This document shows, piece by piece, positions 46,436 to 57,700 of a DNA stretch of 64,000 nucleotides (its first letter is position 1; each line of letters begins with the position of its first letter). The stretch comes from Clitopilus passeckerianus. Lineage: Eukaryota; Basidiomycota; Agaricomycetes; Agaricales; Entolomataceae. The notes beneath the pieces are model-generated. The model searched no databases. It had not been told where the DNA came from and saw nothing but the letters and a program-made list of their open reading frames with translations. The translations under genes and the position numbers were made by a program. The stretch covers positions 1-64,000 of the forward strand of contig CALYLX010000067.1 of the NCBI GenBank assembly GCA_944990035.1, given 5' to 3'.

Positions 46436-47703
46436 CTAGTCCTCTTCCTCCCCTATTGTTTCCTGGATGACGACCAGTTTTCCACTTCCATTCAATTTCG
46501 GAAGGTTTTCTCTGAACTGCCCTTCCACGTTTTCGTCCTCCAACTCATACCCCATCGTTTGCTTGACCCATATCTCTACCGTTTTCCAATGGCCGAAATA
46601 AGAGCTCCCGGTAAGGGTATTGTCAATGGAGTTCCAATTGAAGTTCTTGAAATGGATCCCATAATGCCCCTCACCGTCTGGGATGTACTCGGACAAGAAT
46701 CCAACTCGTAAATGCCGAAATACAGATGAATTGATCGATTCAATGAGGCCTCCGAGCCAGCTGCAGTCGTAGCGCCTATCGGATGCTATCAAGATGGATT
46801 CGACGGAAAGGTATGTGAGGCTTGTATTGTTTGTTAGTTGGAAAGGAGAGTCTGTGAGTCAGACATTAGGACCGAAGTTACACGTCGAAGAGAATGCGTA
46901 CTTCTCAGGATGTTTTCAGGAGGAAAGACATTCAAGTGAAGGGATTTCAATGCCGGTCCAATGTGGCTCAGTAGCCTCGCGGCCACATCTCCACCTTCAG
47001 AACCCTTTGTCTCCAAAGATAGTTTGAGCCTCTCCACTGTGCATGGTCTCGTAAGCAGGTACCTAATAAGGTCATCGGCTGAGTTTGGGGTTATCCCAAT
47101 ATTCAGCCGCTGGAGAGAAGAGAGGTCGGGATCCGGGAAAGGAGCGGGCTTCATTGGGCGTCTAGTGACGAAACAAGATTTGAAGGCAAGGTACCGTAGG
47201 CTATCGAAAATATTCAGAGAGTTCAAGAACTCCCCAGGAGATGTGTACGTCATGTCGTACAATTCCAAGGACGACACTTCCTTGAAAGACTTCAGTATCC
47301 GAAGGGTCTGGGGAAACAGCCAGGTATATCTCATGTATTCCAGCCGAATCGATCGCGGGTAAGGTGTAAATTTAGCCATGAGATCCACTGTTTTACGAAT
47401 ATCATAGTAGACATCATCTCCGTCCGGCGATCTTCCATCGATGACCAGATGCTGGACATGACGAATAAAACGGCATTTTGGATTTTCAAGTAGCCAACGA
47501 AGAGCGTAGCTTTTGCCCCTGCCATAGATTCTGAACGCCCGGTGTGCCCAGAATTTTTGCATTGCGACCGTGTACCAGTGCTGGCACACGAGGGATGCCT
47601 TGATTAGGTCACTGTCTTCCCAATCGATGGACAAGATAACATGTTCCTGTATTTCGGGAGGGATGGGGGGAGAGGAGACTTCGTCCAAGTCAGCAGTCTG
47701 CAT
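46436..47703 (-). CDS. F-box-like family protein, copy C
   Basis: Member of the same F-box-like array. Exon 1 (46902-47703) begins MQTADLDEVSSPPIPPEIQE, then HVILSIDW, LIKASLVCQHWYTVAMQKFW and FIRHVQHLVIDGRS. A phase-1 intron (46852-46901) joins exon 2 (46436-46851) with LTNNTSLTYLSVESILIA, WLGGLIESINSSVFRHLRV, HWKTVEIWVKQ and LPKLNGSGKLVVIQETI, and a short acidic end. Total 1,218 nt, 405 aa, intact. The spacing of hydrophobic repeats fits divergent LRRs, usually the substrate-binding part in F-box proteins. More diverged from A/B than these are from each other. Confidence 0.82.
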
Positions 47704-48095
47704 CTCGAATCCTAGGAGGTTTGATGAAAGTTCCTGGACGACGTTGAACCCAGGCTTATCCTATCTGTGAGGTTGCCAGGTCATGGGTTCAATCGATGGC
47801 GCCCGCCTCAATGTGGCGCTCGGCAATCTCGAAGATGTCATACTTTAGATGGCAACAGGTACGAACCCAGATTATTGCCAACTTCCTTTTTCCGGGCCTC
47901 GATATTAAGCATCTTGATGGAATGGATCGCGCTGTTATGTGCCCACATAGGACCTCGAGCGGGAAAATTGATTTGACTTTTTTCATCTTACAATCAAAGA
48001 AAATACGATACATCCTAAGAGGAAGCGCAATAGAACGGTATCGCGGTACGTATCTATCCGAAGAAAGAGATCCCTCGCCACTCATTATTTCTACA
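47704..48095. other. Spacer between F-box-like copies C and D
   Basis: 392 bp, no gene. The part near 47720-47790 weakly resembles the spacer upstream of copies A and B. Confidence 0.45.
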
Positions 48096-49355
48096 TCAGA
48101 TTTTCAGTATGACAAGCTTTCCACTTGCATTCAATCCAGGGAGGTGCGCCCTCAACGCTGAATCCATACCACTCCCCTTAGGAACCTCCTCAGCAACTAT
48201 CTCTATCGTCCCCCATTGCCCAAAATGTGAGTTTGCGGTAATAGCATCGTCAATTGAGCTCCAGTCAACGTTTTGGAAACAGTCCTCCAGAGAACATTCT
48301 ATGCCGTCGCCGTCAGTATAGTCGGGGAGGAATTCGATACGTAGGTCTCGGAGGAATGGGGAGTTGATCGATCCAAGAAGACTCCTGAGCCACTTGGAGG
48401 CGTAGCGGCGATAGAATGGTACAAAGATGGATCGGACGGACAGGAATGTCAGGTTGATATTGTTGGTAAGTCGTATAGGGATGTCTTAGAGGTCCAGATC
48501 AGTAAAGAGTAAAACATAAAGGTAGGTACACACTCTCCGAGCTAGCTTCGTTTCCGTAACCGATGTAGGCTGAGACGTCCAAATAGAATTTTTTTAGTGT
48601 TGATCCTACGTGACGCAATAGATCGGCCGCTGCACTAAGCTCGCGATCGTCGAGTGCTAGAGAGGACCAAGAAATTCTAAGAGTGTCCACAAGACGAGGA
48701 CTCCCGAGCAAAGGCGAGATGATACTGTTGATCCCGAGGGTCATCCCTATATCGAGTCGCTGGAGCGATGGAAGACTGGTTTTGATGCTAATGTGTGGGT
48801 TTCCAGTAGTTGAAAGAATGGCGCAGTACATAAAGGCGTAATTCTGTAGGTAGGTGAAAGCCGGGAGGAAGTTTAAAGGCTCCGAGGGGACGGTGAATGT
48901 CATATAGAGAAATTCCAACGAGGTTATCTTATTGAAGGATTGTAGGGAGGCATGGGTTTGAGGCAATAACCAGGCAAATTTCACGCCCTTTAACGCGATG
49001 GACTCGGGTTGAATTTTGAAACGAGCCAGGAGATTTACGGTGTTATCTATAACACGGTAGAAATTGCCACTTCCAACCCGTGGCCCGTCGAGTTGCAGAT
49101 GCTGGACGTAGTGAACGAAACGACATTTAGGTCGTCAAGAACCGTGTGGAGTTGGTGGGCATCAGGCTTTTCATTGATGACCAGAGGTCGGCATGCCCAG
49201 AACCTATGCATCGCAACAGTATACCAGCGTTGGCACACGAGCGACGCTTCAGTCAGGGCGTTGTCGTCGATTTCGATTTCTGAGATGATACGTTCTTGCA
49301 CATCGAGAGGAACCCTCGGATGGGATGTTGTAGTTGGATCGTTCTCGACAGTCAT
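48096..49355 (-). pseudogene. F-box-like paralogue D, one-base frameshift
   Basis: Exon 1 (48534-49355) begins MTVENDPTTTSHPRVPLD then VQERIISEIEIDD and ASLVCQRWYTVAMHRFWAC. After HTVLDD the frame is lost: at about 49129-49132 one base is missing relative to copies C and E, and the family sequence (KCRFVHYVQHLQLDGPRVG; FAWLLPQTHASLQSFNKI) continues in another frame to the splice donor. The intron (48485-48533) and exon 2 (48096-48484) are intact, ending LPGLNASGKLVILKI. A single-base deletion in a CCC run could be a sequencing error, so status is uncertain. With the base counted, the frame closes cleanly through the stop. Confidence 0.75.
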
Positions 49356-50773
49356 CCCTAATCGTGAGTGGTAGAGAGTTATTACGCGGATGATGGCGTC
49401 TGTTGAGTCGAAGCTACGCCGGAGCAAGGCGGCGTTTACTGTATCATATGGGTCATGTGGACATTTCCGTTGAAAATATACAGCATACATGGTGCTTTGC
49501 AATGATAAAACCAGAAATCGACAGCTAGTGTAAAATAGCGGATAATAAAGAAGGTTTATGCGGTGTCTACATACATTGTAGATACACCCTCATGAGTCCT
49601 GAAAGCACGGATCGCCTCATCTCCCGAATCATATGTCACTGGTGTATGGCTACGGCAGCCTTCGTGCTTCAATCGGGAGCCCTCTGTAGATGATGCGTCC
49701 TCCCAATATCCTTGGCTCTTCGTAAAGTGGGAGGGGTAGTAGAGTCGGCCGCCGTTCTGTGAGGGCTTCCGAGTGCATGGGTTACGTTGATGATTCCGCC
49801 TTGCCGTTTCCTGTAACCAAACATTGTCGGAAACAGGCCTCAAGACCTAACGCTTGAAGGAAGCTTACGAAGAGTAGTTGACCATGGAAGAACCTAGACG
49901 TTGTCCTTCTGGCATCAAAACCCCGTCACAACATCTGGCCCCACCAAACCGCGTGTTTTTTGCACTAACGACAGAAATTCAGCATGAATGTCGGGTGGGT
50001 TCTGATAGACGCGTCGACGATCTGGAGAAAAGCTCTTGCTTAGTATTAGCGGAGACCCAGTGGATTGGCACGCATACCTCCTTCCAAGGCAGAGACTTTG
50101 CTTGCTGCTCCCGATTGCGGTCTCGTTCGAGAACCGCACACCTTCTAGTACAACAAAACATAGCTGCGGGTATGACGAAGGCTCCATAGGATGGGACGAG
50201 GACCCCCAGTTGGAAGCTTGGGCATGACCGGGTCCTCGATGTGCAAACAGGTTTGTGTTTTGCTTGTCTCCAGGTAGTACGCAGATTTAATAACGCCAGC
50301 TGCCGACTGGCCTGACCAGCTGTTTCTAGGGCTGTGGAATCTTTATACTCCAAGATATTGTAAGGACGCCAACTACTGAGCGGGTCTTGAAGCAGAATCT
50401 GAATTCTGAGCTTGGTAGACGTGCACAGGGATGAAAGAGGCGAACTGAGTAAGCACAAAAACGTCAGCCAGAACCGTCAAAGCCATTGCCAAGCAGACCA
50501 CAACAACGATATCCTTCAGCAATCACCAGCCTCTCGCCTGCGTATTCCCTCTCCTCTTCGACTTGTTCTTAGCATCTGCTGCAAGTTTGGCCTTGAAATC
50601 CATCATTCAAACGATGAAGGACTCTCGTAAGCTAAATTCCAGATTTTCTCAATTATCCCTTGCCGAATCCGATTCCATTTCTTGGCGTGACCGAACAAAC
50701 GTCAAATCGGACATCCTGGACTATCACATTCTGGTGACCACTACTCTTGGCCTCGTTATTCCCTCCCTCAAAA
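49356..50773. other. Region between F-box-like D and a tRNA-like locus, unrecognised frames
   Basis: About 1.4 kb. A minus-strand frame at 49843-49556 (95 codons, ending EAIRAFRTHEGVSTMYV) has natural-looking composition. Another minus-strand stretch near 50610-50400 reads DIVVVVCLAMALTVLADVF and resembles a TM helix after a basic N-terminus, but a stop interrupts it. These could be exons of one small minus-strand gene or its relic. I do not recognise the protein. Confidence 0.35.
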
Positions 50774-50880
50774 TGTGGCATGGCCGAGTGGCTTAAGGCA
50801 CCAAACAAAGCAGACCCTCGGGTCCGGCTTACGTCTGGTCCTCCAATTGGAGGTCGGGAGTTCAAATCTCTCTGTCACAC
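50774..50880 (+). tRNA. Class II tRNA-like gene, isotype unclear
   Basis: Acceptor TGTGGCA pairs with TGTCACA (one G-U). The D-arm TGGCCGAGTGGCTTAAGGC, variable arm CCTCCAATTGGAGG and T-arm GGGAG/TTCAAAT/CTCTC are class II-like. The anticodon stem (CCAAA...TCTGG) has an A-C mismatch and lacks the usual T at position 33, reading CA-AAG-C like the locus at 32177. It needs an intron of about 25 nt. Gene or pseudogene cannot be decided by eye. Confidence 0.5.
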
Positions 50881-50981
50881 ATCCAGAGAAGTTTGATCTT
50901 TTTAATGGGAAAAGCGCGTCGTTCTGGTATAAAACGAAATATATACTAGAATTGGATCACTTTCTCCCCGTTTATACGGCA

Positions 50982-52255
50982 TCAGATTTCCGCGATCACC
51001 GTGAGCTTTCCACTCGCATCTAATCGAGGGAGACATGCCTTAAGCTCCGACTCTATACTATTCTCCTTTCCGACCTTCCCGATAACTATCTCTATCGCTT
51101 TCCACTGCCCAAAATGTGAGTTTGAGGTAATAACATCGTCGATTGAGCTCCAGTCAAAGCTTGCTAAATATGGCTCCCAAAAACGTTCCATTTCGTCGCG
51201 TTGGGTATAGGAGAGCACAAATTTAATGCTTAGCTCTTGGAGAAATGCCGAGTTGATCGATCCTAAGAGACCCCTAAGCCACCTAGAGCTGTATCGGCGA
51301 TCAAATGGTAGTGTGATAGGTTGAATAGAGAGGAACGTGAGGTTGGTGTTGGTACTAAGTCGTAAAGGGATGCCTTATAGGTCGGAATCAGTATAGAGTA
51401 GAACAACGAGGTAGGCACATTACTTTCAGCATGAACTTCGTTCCCACAACTGATGTCGCATGAGATGCCCAAATGAAACGATTTCAGGGAAGGCCCTATG
51501 TAGCGCAGTAGCTCAACAGCTGCATCACGTTCACGATTTTCGAGTTGTGTGGTCTCCCAATGAATTTTAAGGCTGTTCACAAGACAGGGCCTCGCGAAGA
51601 GTGGCGAAATAATATCGTCAATTTTGAGGGTCATGCCCAGATCGAGTTGCCGGAGAGACGAGAAGTTGATCTTTGCATTAGCTTGCGAAGGGATGAATCG
51701 GACAAATCCGGAAAAGGTACAGGATACGAGGGCAAAGTTCTCCAGGCAGGTGAAATCACAGAGGTAGAGCTGAAGTGCCGCGGGACAGGCGAATCTCCCA
51801 TGGTGAAATTGCAGTGAGGGAGCTTTATTGAAGGGCTTTAGTGAGGTATAGGTTTCGGAGAACAGGGAAGAGTCAAAGCACTTTAAAGTGATATCCTGTG
51901 GTTGAAACGGGAAACGGCTGAGGAGATCCAAGGCCTTGCATAATATAACGGGACGGTCGGCATAGCCATGTTCGACGTATGACCCGTCTATTAGCAGGCG
52001 CTGAACAAAGTGAGCAAATCGACAGTTGGGGTCCTCGAGCACCTCGTAGAGTCGATGAGTACTGGGTCTTCTATCGATGATCAGGGGTTGGCAAGCCCAG
52101 AACTGCTGCATTGCGGGGGCATACCAACGTTGGCACACGAGCGATGCCTCAGTCAGAGCCTTGTCTGCGATGCTGATTTCCGAGATAATGCGTTCTTGAA
52201 GCTCGAGAGGAACCCTTGGATGAGAAGCTAGGGTAAGATCGTTCTCTGTAGTCAT
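50982..52255 (-). CDS. F-box-like family protein, copy E
   Basis: The most distal array member and the closest relative of D. Exon 1 (51424-52255) starts MTTENDLTLASHPRVPLELQ, then ERIISEISIAD, ASLVCQRWYAPAMQQFWAC and FAHFVQRLLIDGSYVEHG, ending HIGPSLKSFHLGIS-type (here YIGPSLKSFHLGIS). A phase-1 intron (51374-51423) joins exon 2 (50982-51373) with LSTNTNLTFLSIQPITLP, WLRGLLGSINSAFLQEL, FGQWKAIEIVIGKVG and LPRLDASGKLTVIAEI. Total 1,224 nt, 407 aa, intact. The F-box-like segment lies within the first 60 residues. The C-terminal acidic tail of copies B and C is absent. Confidence 0.82.
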
Positions 52256-54798
52256 GTCTATTGGTGCATGGGGTCGTGAGCGTCTTGATCACAACACAAA
52301 GTAGCTAGCCGGGCCGTGGGAAGTCCGATCGGGAACAGCCGCAACCGCTCTCTACTCTTGGACGTGTTGGCCACCGACCTCACCAACTTCACCAGCTTCA
52401 AGCGATGTTTCGACTGATAACCTTCACTGTTTCGGCAGCAATCTGCCCTAAAAGCTCAAGCTAATGGATCTGGAAACCAGACGGTGAGGAAGAAGAATAC
52501 TTCCGACCGCGGAGAGATGTCAAGGACGTCTCGCGTGATGAGTGGCTGTGAGGGTGAATGAAAGATTCGCCGAATAATTACAGCTCCTTCTTGTGGTCGT
52601 AGAGCCTTAAGCTCGTAGGTACAACTCCTCGAAGAGGAGTAGAATATGAATCAAAAGTTTCAACTTATCTGTGTAGTTCCCTGTGGAACTAGAATCGTGT
52701 TTTTGAGTTCCTGTGAACCCTGAGACTGATGAGAAGAGAAGAATGCGAACGCTGGTGTTCGCGAACGTAGAACGTCGTGGTTTGAGCTCAAGATGTGCTA
52801 TTTATTTCGAATCATGCAATACAAACATATACTGGAGGCGCACGTGCTCGTGTGCCCTCCAGACTGTACGCTACAGAGAGAGAAAAACATGACTTGTACA
52901 CTAAAAAGGAAATGTTGATGCCGGAAGGGGAGACGCGACGCGAGCTGATGGTGAAGTGGCAATGGCTCGGGGAGATCGCGTTCGCGTAGGCGCACTGGGA
53001 CCCAGCAGTGCCTTTTACGTGTCCTAGGAACGCGTTCTCGACCCTACTTCCACTTCCCCACTTCGCTTTTGCCTCATCTTCCTCCCAACATCAACCTATA
53101 GTACAGTTATCATAGAATAGAGAAAGAAAAGTAAGTAATCATCGTTCGAGAAAAGAAACATAACCATTGTCCTTCAAATCAACTTCTGCGGCTTATACGG
53201 GTGAACTTCGATCTTGACAGTTCTGAAGCGCAGGGTAAGGAATCTTGAGGAAACGAGGCGTGATGGTGGAGTTGCCTGATCTTGACGGCAGCGATGGGAA
53301 AGGAAAGTATGTGATGGCGGAATCACAATCGAAGGTGCAGTCGTAAAGGGATGGGGAACATGCGGATAGGAGAGGAGGGTAGAATACCCTTCCACAACGG
53401 TTCCGGACTGCCACGTACAATCGTACTTGCCTCTGAAGATCTGGTCACTGGAACTGGGGTACGAGCAGCGGAAGTGTCAAGTGGACACTGGTCTCTCAAA
53501 GTTCGTACAGCCTTGTTACTTCCTAGCGTCTCTCACAGTGCCCTAACAATCTTCTTCACCGATAGACTGGCCCTCATACTTCAGCTCATCGCGCTTGCAA
53601 CCCACCGGCTAAGCAGAGGCCAGATGGAGACAACGACTGCCTTGCGTTTGCAGGAAGGGGACTAGACACATACATAATGGTGCTGGTGCTGGGTTGCATG
53701 GAGACAAGCACTTTTGTCCGAGTAAGTGTTCGCTAGCTTGTTCATCATCGACGGGCTGACGTTTGTCTTCAGCTTATCGACTTCTACAACATGTCCAGCG
53801 CTTTCAAGTCATATTGGTACTCCGTCGTGTAGGCTCGCCTAACGACATCCATCAGCGTGCTGCCTGCATCTGCGCCTAGACGTGTCTCCGCCTTGTAAGA
53901 CTGGCCGTTCTCCTGAATGGACAGGTTAGTTGTACTTCTTAACTCGCAGAAAATTGTGACGCTGATGGAAAACCAAGGCCTGCAGTTCCGCTCGAAACTC
54001 ATCGTCGTTCGCTATATGTATAGTCTGGAACCCAGAGGCGGAATCCTTCCTACACGACTGACGGACCACACCCCACTTTGTCAACCTTTACTGTGTTGGC
54101 TTTCCACTTCGTACACACCGATTTTCTTTGTCACTTTGCAGACAACGTTCCTACAGTTTATATGGACTCTTTATTGTGTTACGATTCCGCTTGATTATTG
54201 ACGCCCCATTCCTACGTGGCACCTTTACGAGCCTCCAGCTGTTATCTATTTCGTATTCAGTTCAATCATGAGTTTCTACCTCTCGAGTCTCGGCCTGTGT
54301 GGGAAAGTTTAGGGCAGGCGTTGGTGACTTTGAGCCGACTTAGCCGAGGCCGCGGCCTTGTGTTGGTTTGGTTTTCTCTCGATGGCTTTCACAGACGACT
54401 CTTGGTTTGAATGCCCCTATGGCGAAGTTCACCAGTCCTCAATATTAGCACCTTGGGAAAGAGTCTTATGTGCACCTGCGCCCCGTGGCCAGTTTCTCCC
54501 CTCGATCCACATGAACGAATTAGACGCCCAGAGGCGCTCATTACTTTGGCGCCTACACAAAGATCTGCGTTCTCCTAAAAAGGTGCCAATCTCGTAGAAA
54601 GTTCTACAGCTTACGTCGCAGCCACAGCCATGCTTCAGCTGACCAGGGACATGACCGCTTTTACCTCTCGAGATCTCACAACAGCCGCTGTGTACACCAC
54701 TTTGTACGTCGTCGGACCCACAGAACAAAACGTGTTCTGCCTGTCCAAAGCTTGATAAAGACATCCTGTTGGAAACCTGTTCGTTATCGACACCCACC
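52256..54798. other. Long intergenic region, possible LTR remnant
   Basis: About 2.5 kb with no supported gene. Small hairpins (CTCCTCGAAGAGGAG near 52626; AGTTCCCTGTGGAACT near 52674) precede a 184-bp stretch starting TGTTGATG (52913) and reaching CATCAAC (53095), which could be a decayed solo LTR, though no target-site duplication is seen. Frames at 53351-53665 (+) and 54358-54597 (+) have no recognisable similarity. The right end should contain the ZNFX1 promoter. Confidence 0.4.
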
Positions 54799-57700
54799 AT
54801 GTCTCGTCGACCTCCACAACAGTGTAAATACTTCAAATCTCGAGCCGGCTGCCGCAACGGCGCCAACTGTAGATTCTCTCATCAGGAGAACGATCCTGTT
54901 AGAGCCCAAAGCCCCGCCTCAACAGCCTCAGCTAGCCAAACGCCTCGTTCCCCGCAGCAGAATCGCCACAACCGTAACGGCAGTCAAGGCAATGGAGGCC
55001 CTTCTACTCCTCGTCCTGCTTGTCCTGCCGTTCCAAGCGGAACATGCCGCTTCTTCTGGACGACAGGAAAATGCAAGCTTGAGTTTGAGTGTCGTTTCAA
55101 GCATGTCAAAGAGGGAGAGCCTTCGCCTCTGCCGCCACAAAGGACCTTTGGGTCCATCCCTGAAAGCACCAAAGCAGCGATCGCGCCTTTCCTCACCGAG
55201 AAAGGCCTCGCTAAGATCAATGCGGTCCCCACAGATGGATTCTTCCCCGAGGAGGCCTTGACCTCCGTGTCACCTACGGAAGCTCATACCCGCATTCGTC
55301 GATTCCTTCAAGAGGGCTATCGGTTCAGAAATGTCTTCGATATCTATCCATTCCTCCTCACCCTAAACAGTGCCAACGCAACAAACGATTTATGGGTACG
55401 TCCTTCCATCCGATCTTCATCTTTCTCATTGATCTCAACGATCTTTCTTCATACAGACTCCAGAAGAAGGGCAGGTATGTCCATTCGTTATCGATGATGG
55501 ATTCATTCTTATATCGATTCTCATAGCTCCTGCTCAAAAACATCACTTCTGTTGGTCGTCTTACATTGTTTGGTTATATTGCTACTGACCTCTACTTAGT
55601 CGGAGGGTAGCCTTCGCCTTGTCGAGATTATCAACTGGCCAGAAGTCTCATGCCGTGCGGGCTCCAACAGGACAGTGCTGTCGTTTCAACGTGGAATACT
55701 TCCACTTCTCCGGGTATATATACCACGATAGACTTTCATGAGTATTGAACTCACCTGGCTTAACAGTATCTGTCTTCCGAGTTCGTCGTAAAGAGCATCT
55801 TAGTCACTCAAGCCAAGTACGCCTCTATCTTCCTCAGGCTTTTTTGGAGACTGATCAGTGTTTCTAGTCAACTCTATACGCTTGTCCTTCAAAATTTGGA
55901 TAAACTCGCAGACGTTATCGAATCCTGCGTAGAAGATGCGATGAAACGTCATACCTTCACAGACCCACTTGCTGTCAAAACGGCATCCCCGATCGATACA
56001 CAAGTCTTCGCATCTATTGCTGGATTGCTTCACGAGTAAGTTGTGCTTCCTACTTCGTTGTGGCAGCCTTCACTAACGACATGATTCAGAATCCTCGTTC
56101 GTTTCAAGAACGTAATCGCCTCTCACCCAAGGCTCCGATCTCTAGTCGAAAATCTGCAAGGATGGGTACGAGATTGGGTAGCGGGAATCAATGCCTCGCC
56201 ACCTCTATTCGAGGATCCGATTGGCGGGGGTCAATCTCGAACAGTACGCGACCTCATCATTGGCTCGATTGAAGAACGAGTTTCCCGTCTCGTTTCCATC
56301 GTAGAACGCGAGCACCGCAAGGAAGAGAATGGTCAGGCAAAGAAGGCGAAAGAAGGATCCGCCACTCGACATTCATCCGAAGCTCTCGTTTCCGCCCTCC
56401 ACACAACCTTCCAAGGTCCTGGTGATCTACGAGAGGGCGGCCCCCGCCACGATAACGATCACGACGATATCTATGAGATTCGTATTGCGCCCACCCACCA
56501 GGAGCTGCTCTGCCGGGAGCAGCCCTATCTACCTGCCAATTTCTTCGCTGCTCCCCATCATGCACCCGCAGAAAGTATGCAGCGACTTCTCGATATTCAG
56601 TTCAGGCTTCTCCGAGAGGAGCTAACGTACGTGCCGTTCCTTAAACCTTCACGGATGTAATCTCATATCCCTCTTCACTTGCAGCGCGCCTTTACGAAAG
56701 TCTGTTCAGCTTATTCACGACGACCTCAAGTCCATCCGCCCAGACAAGACGAAACTAGCATCGCTAATCGACAAACAAGGCGGAAAGTATCATGGCCTCT
56801 CCGACTCGCAAGAGTCCATCATGTTCAATGTTTACACGGGCATCAAGTTCGTCTCGCTCGTTGCAGGGTGGAAGGGCCTTTCCACCAGCCTTCTCATCGA
56901 TACTCCACCTGGGCGAGCTCGCTCCGAACGACCCGGCGCGCGGGTCGCATTCTGGGAGAGTATGGGCGGAAAACGACTCATCCAGGGTGGTCTCATCGCC
57001 CTCGTATGGGAGGCGCATGGGAAGACCTCTATCAGCCTCGGTATTATCACAAGTTCGTTCAGGGATCCCGAGGTCAAGAACTTCGTTTCCCAGAGTAAGA
57101 ACCAACTCCGCCTACAAATCAGCTTCTTCGATCCCCAGATGGAGCTCCGCGTCCTCCAGTCTCTCAGATCCAAGTCAAAGGACGACGGCGGCGTCAAACT
57201 CTTGGTCGAGTCACCTGTCATGTTCGAAGCAGTTCGCCCGTTCCTCGAAGCTCTCAAGGCTGAACCCGAACTTCTTCCATTCTCCAAATATCTCGTCCAT
57301 CGCCCCGAAGGGTATCTTCAAAGCTGTAACCTCGAGCCTCCCAAATACGCAACCCTTCCCAACTTCGCATTCCAGCTATCGTCATTGTTTCCTGACGAGG
57401 CTAATGTCGACGACCTCACACTCTCGGTATCTGACCCAGCATCGGTTCAGCGCGCTCGGATTGAGCTCCGCAAGAGTCGCCTTGATCCCAGTCAAGCAGA
57501 CGCTGTGGTGGATGCGTTGACACGAGAAGTCGCATTAATTCAGGGGTACGTTCGAGGCTACTCCGTCAACATGACAATTACTTATCTCCGTTCTGGCTGT
57601 CAGACCTCCAGGAACTGGAAAGGTAAGAGCTAGCTGTGTTCAGGTAGTTCAGTTGCTGAATTCGAGATATTGCAGAGTTTCACTGGCGTCGAGATTCTCC

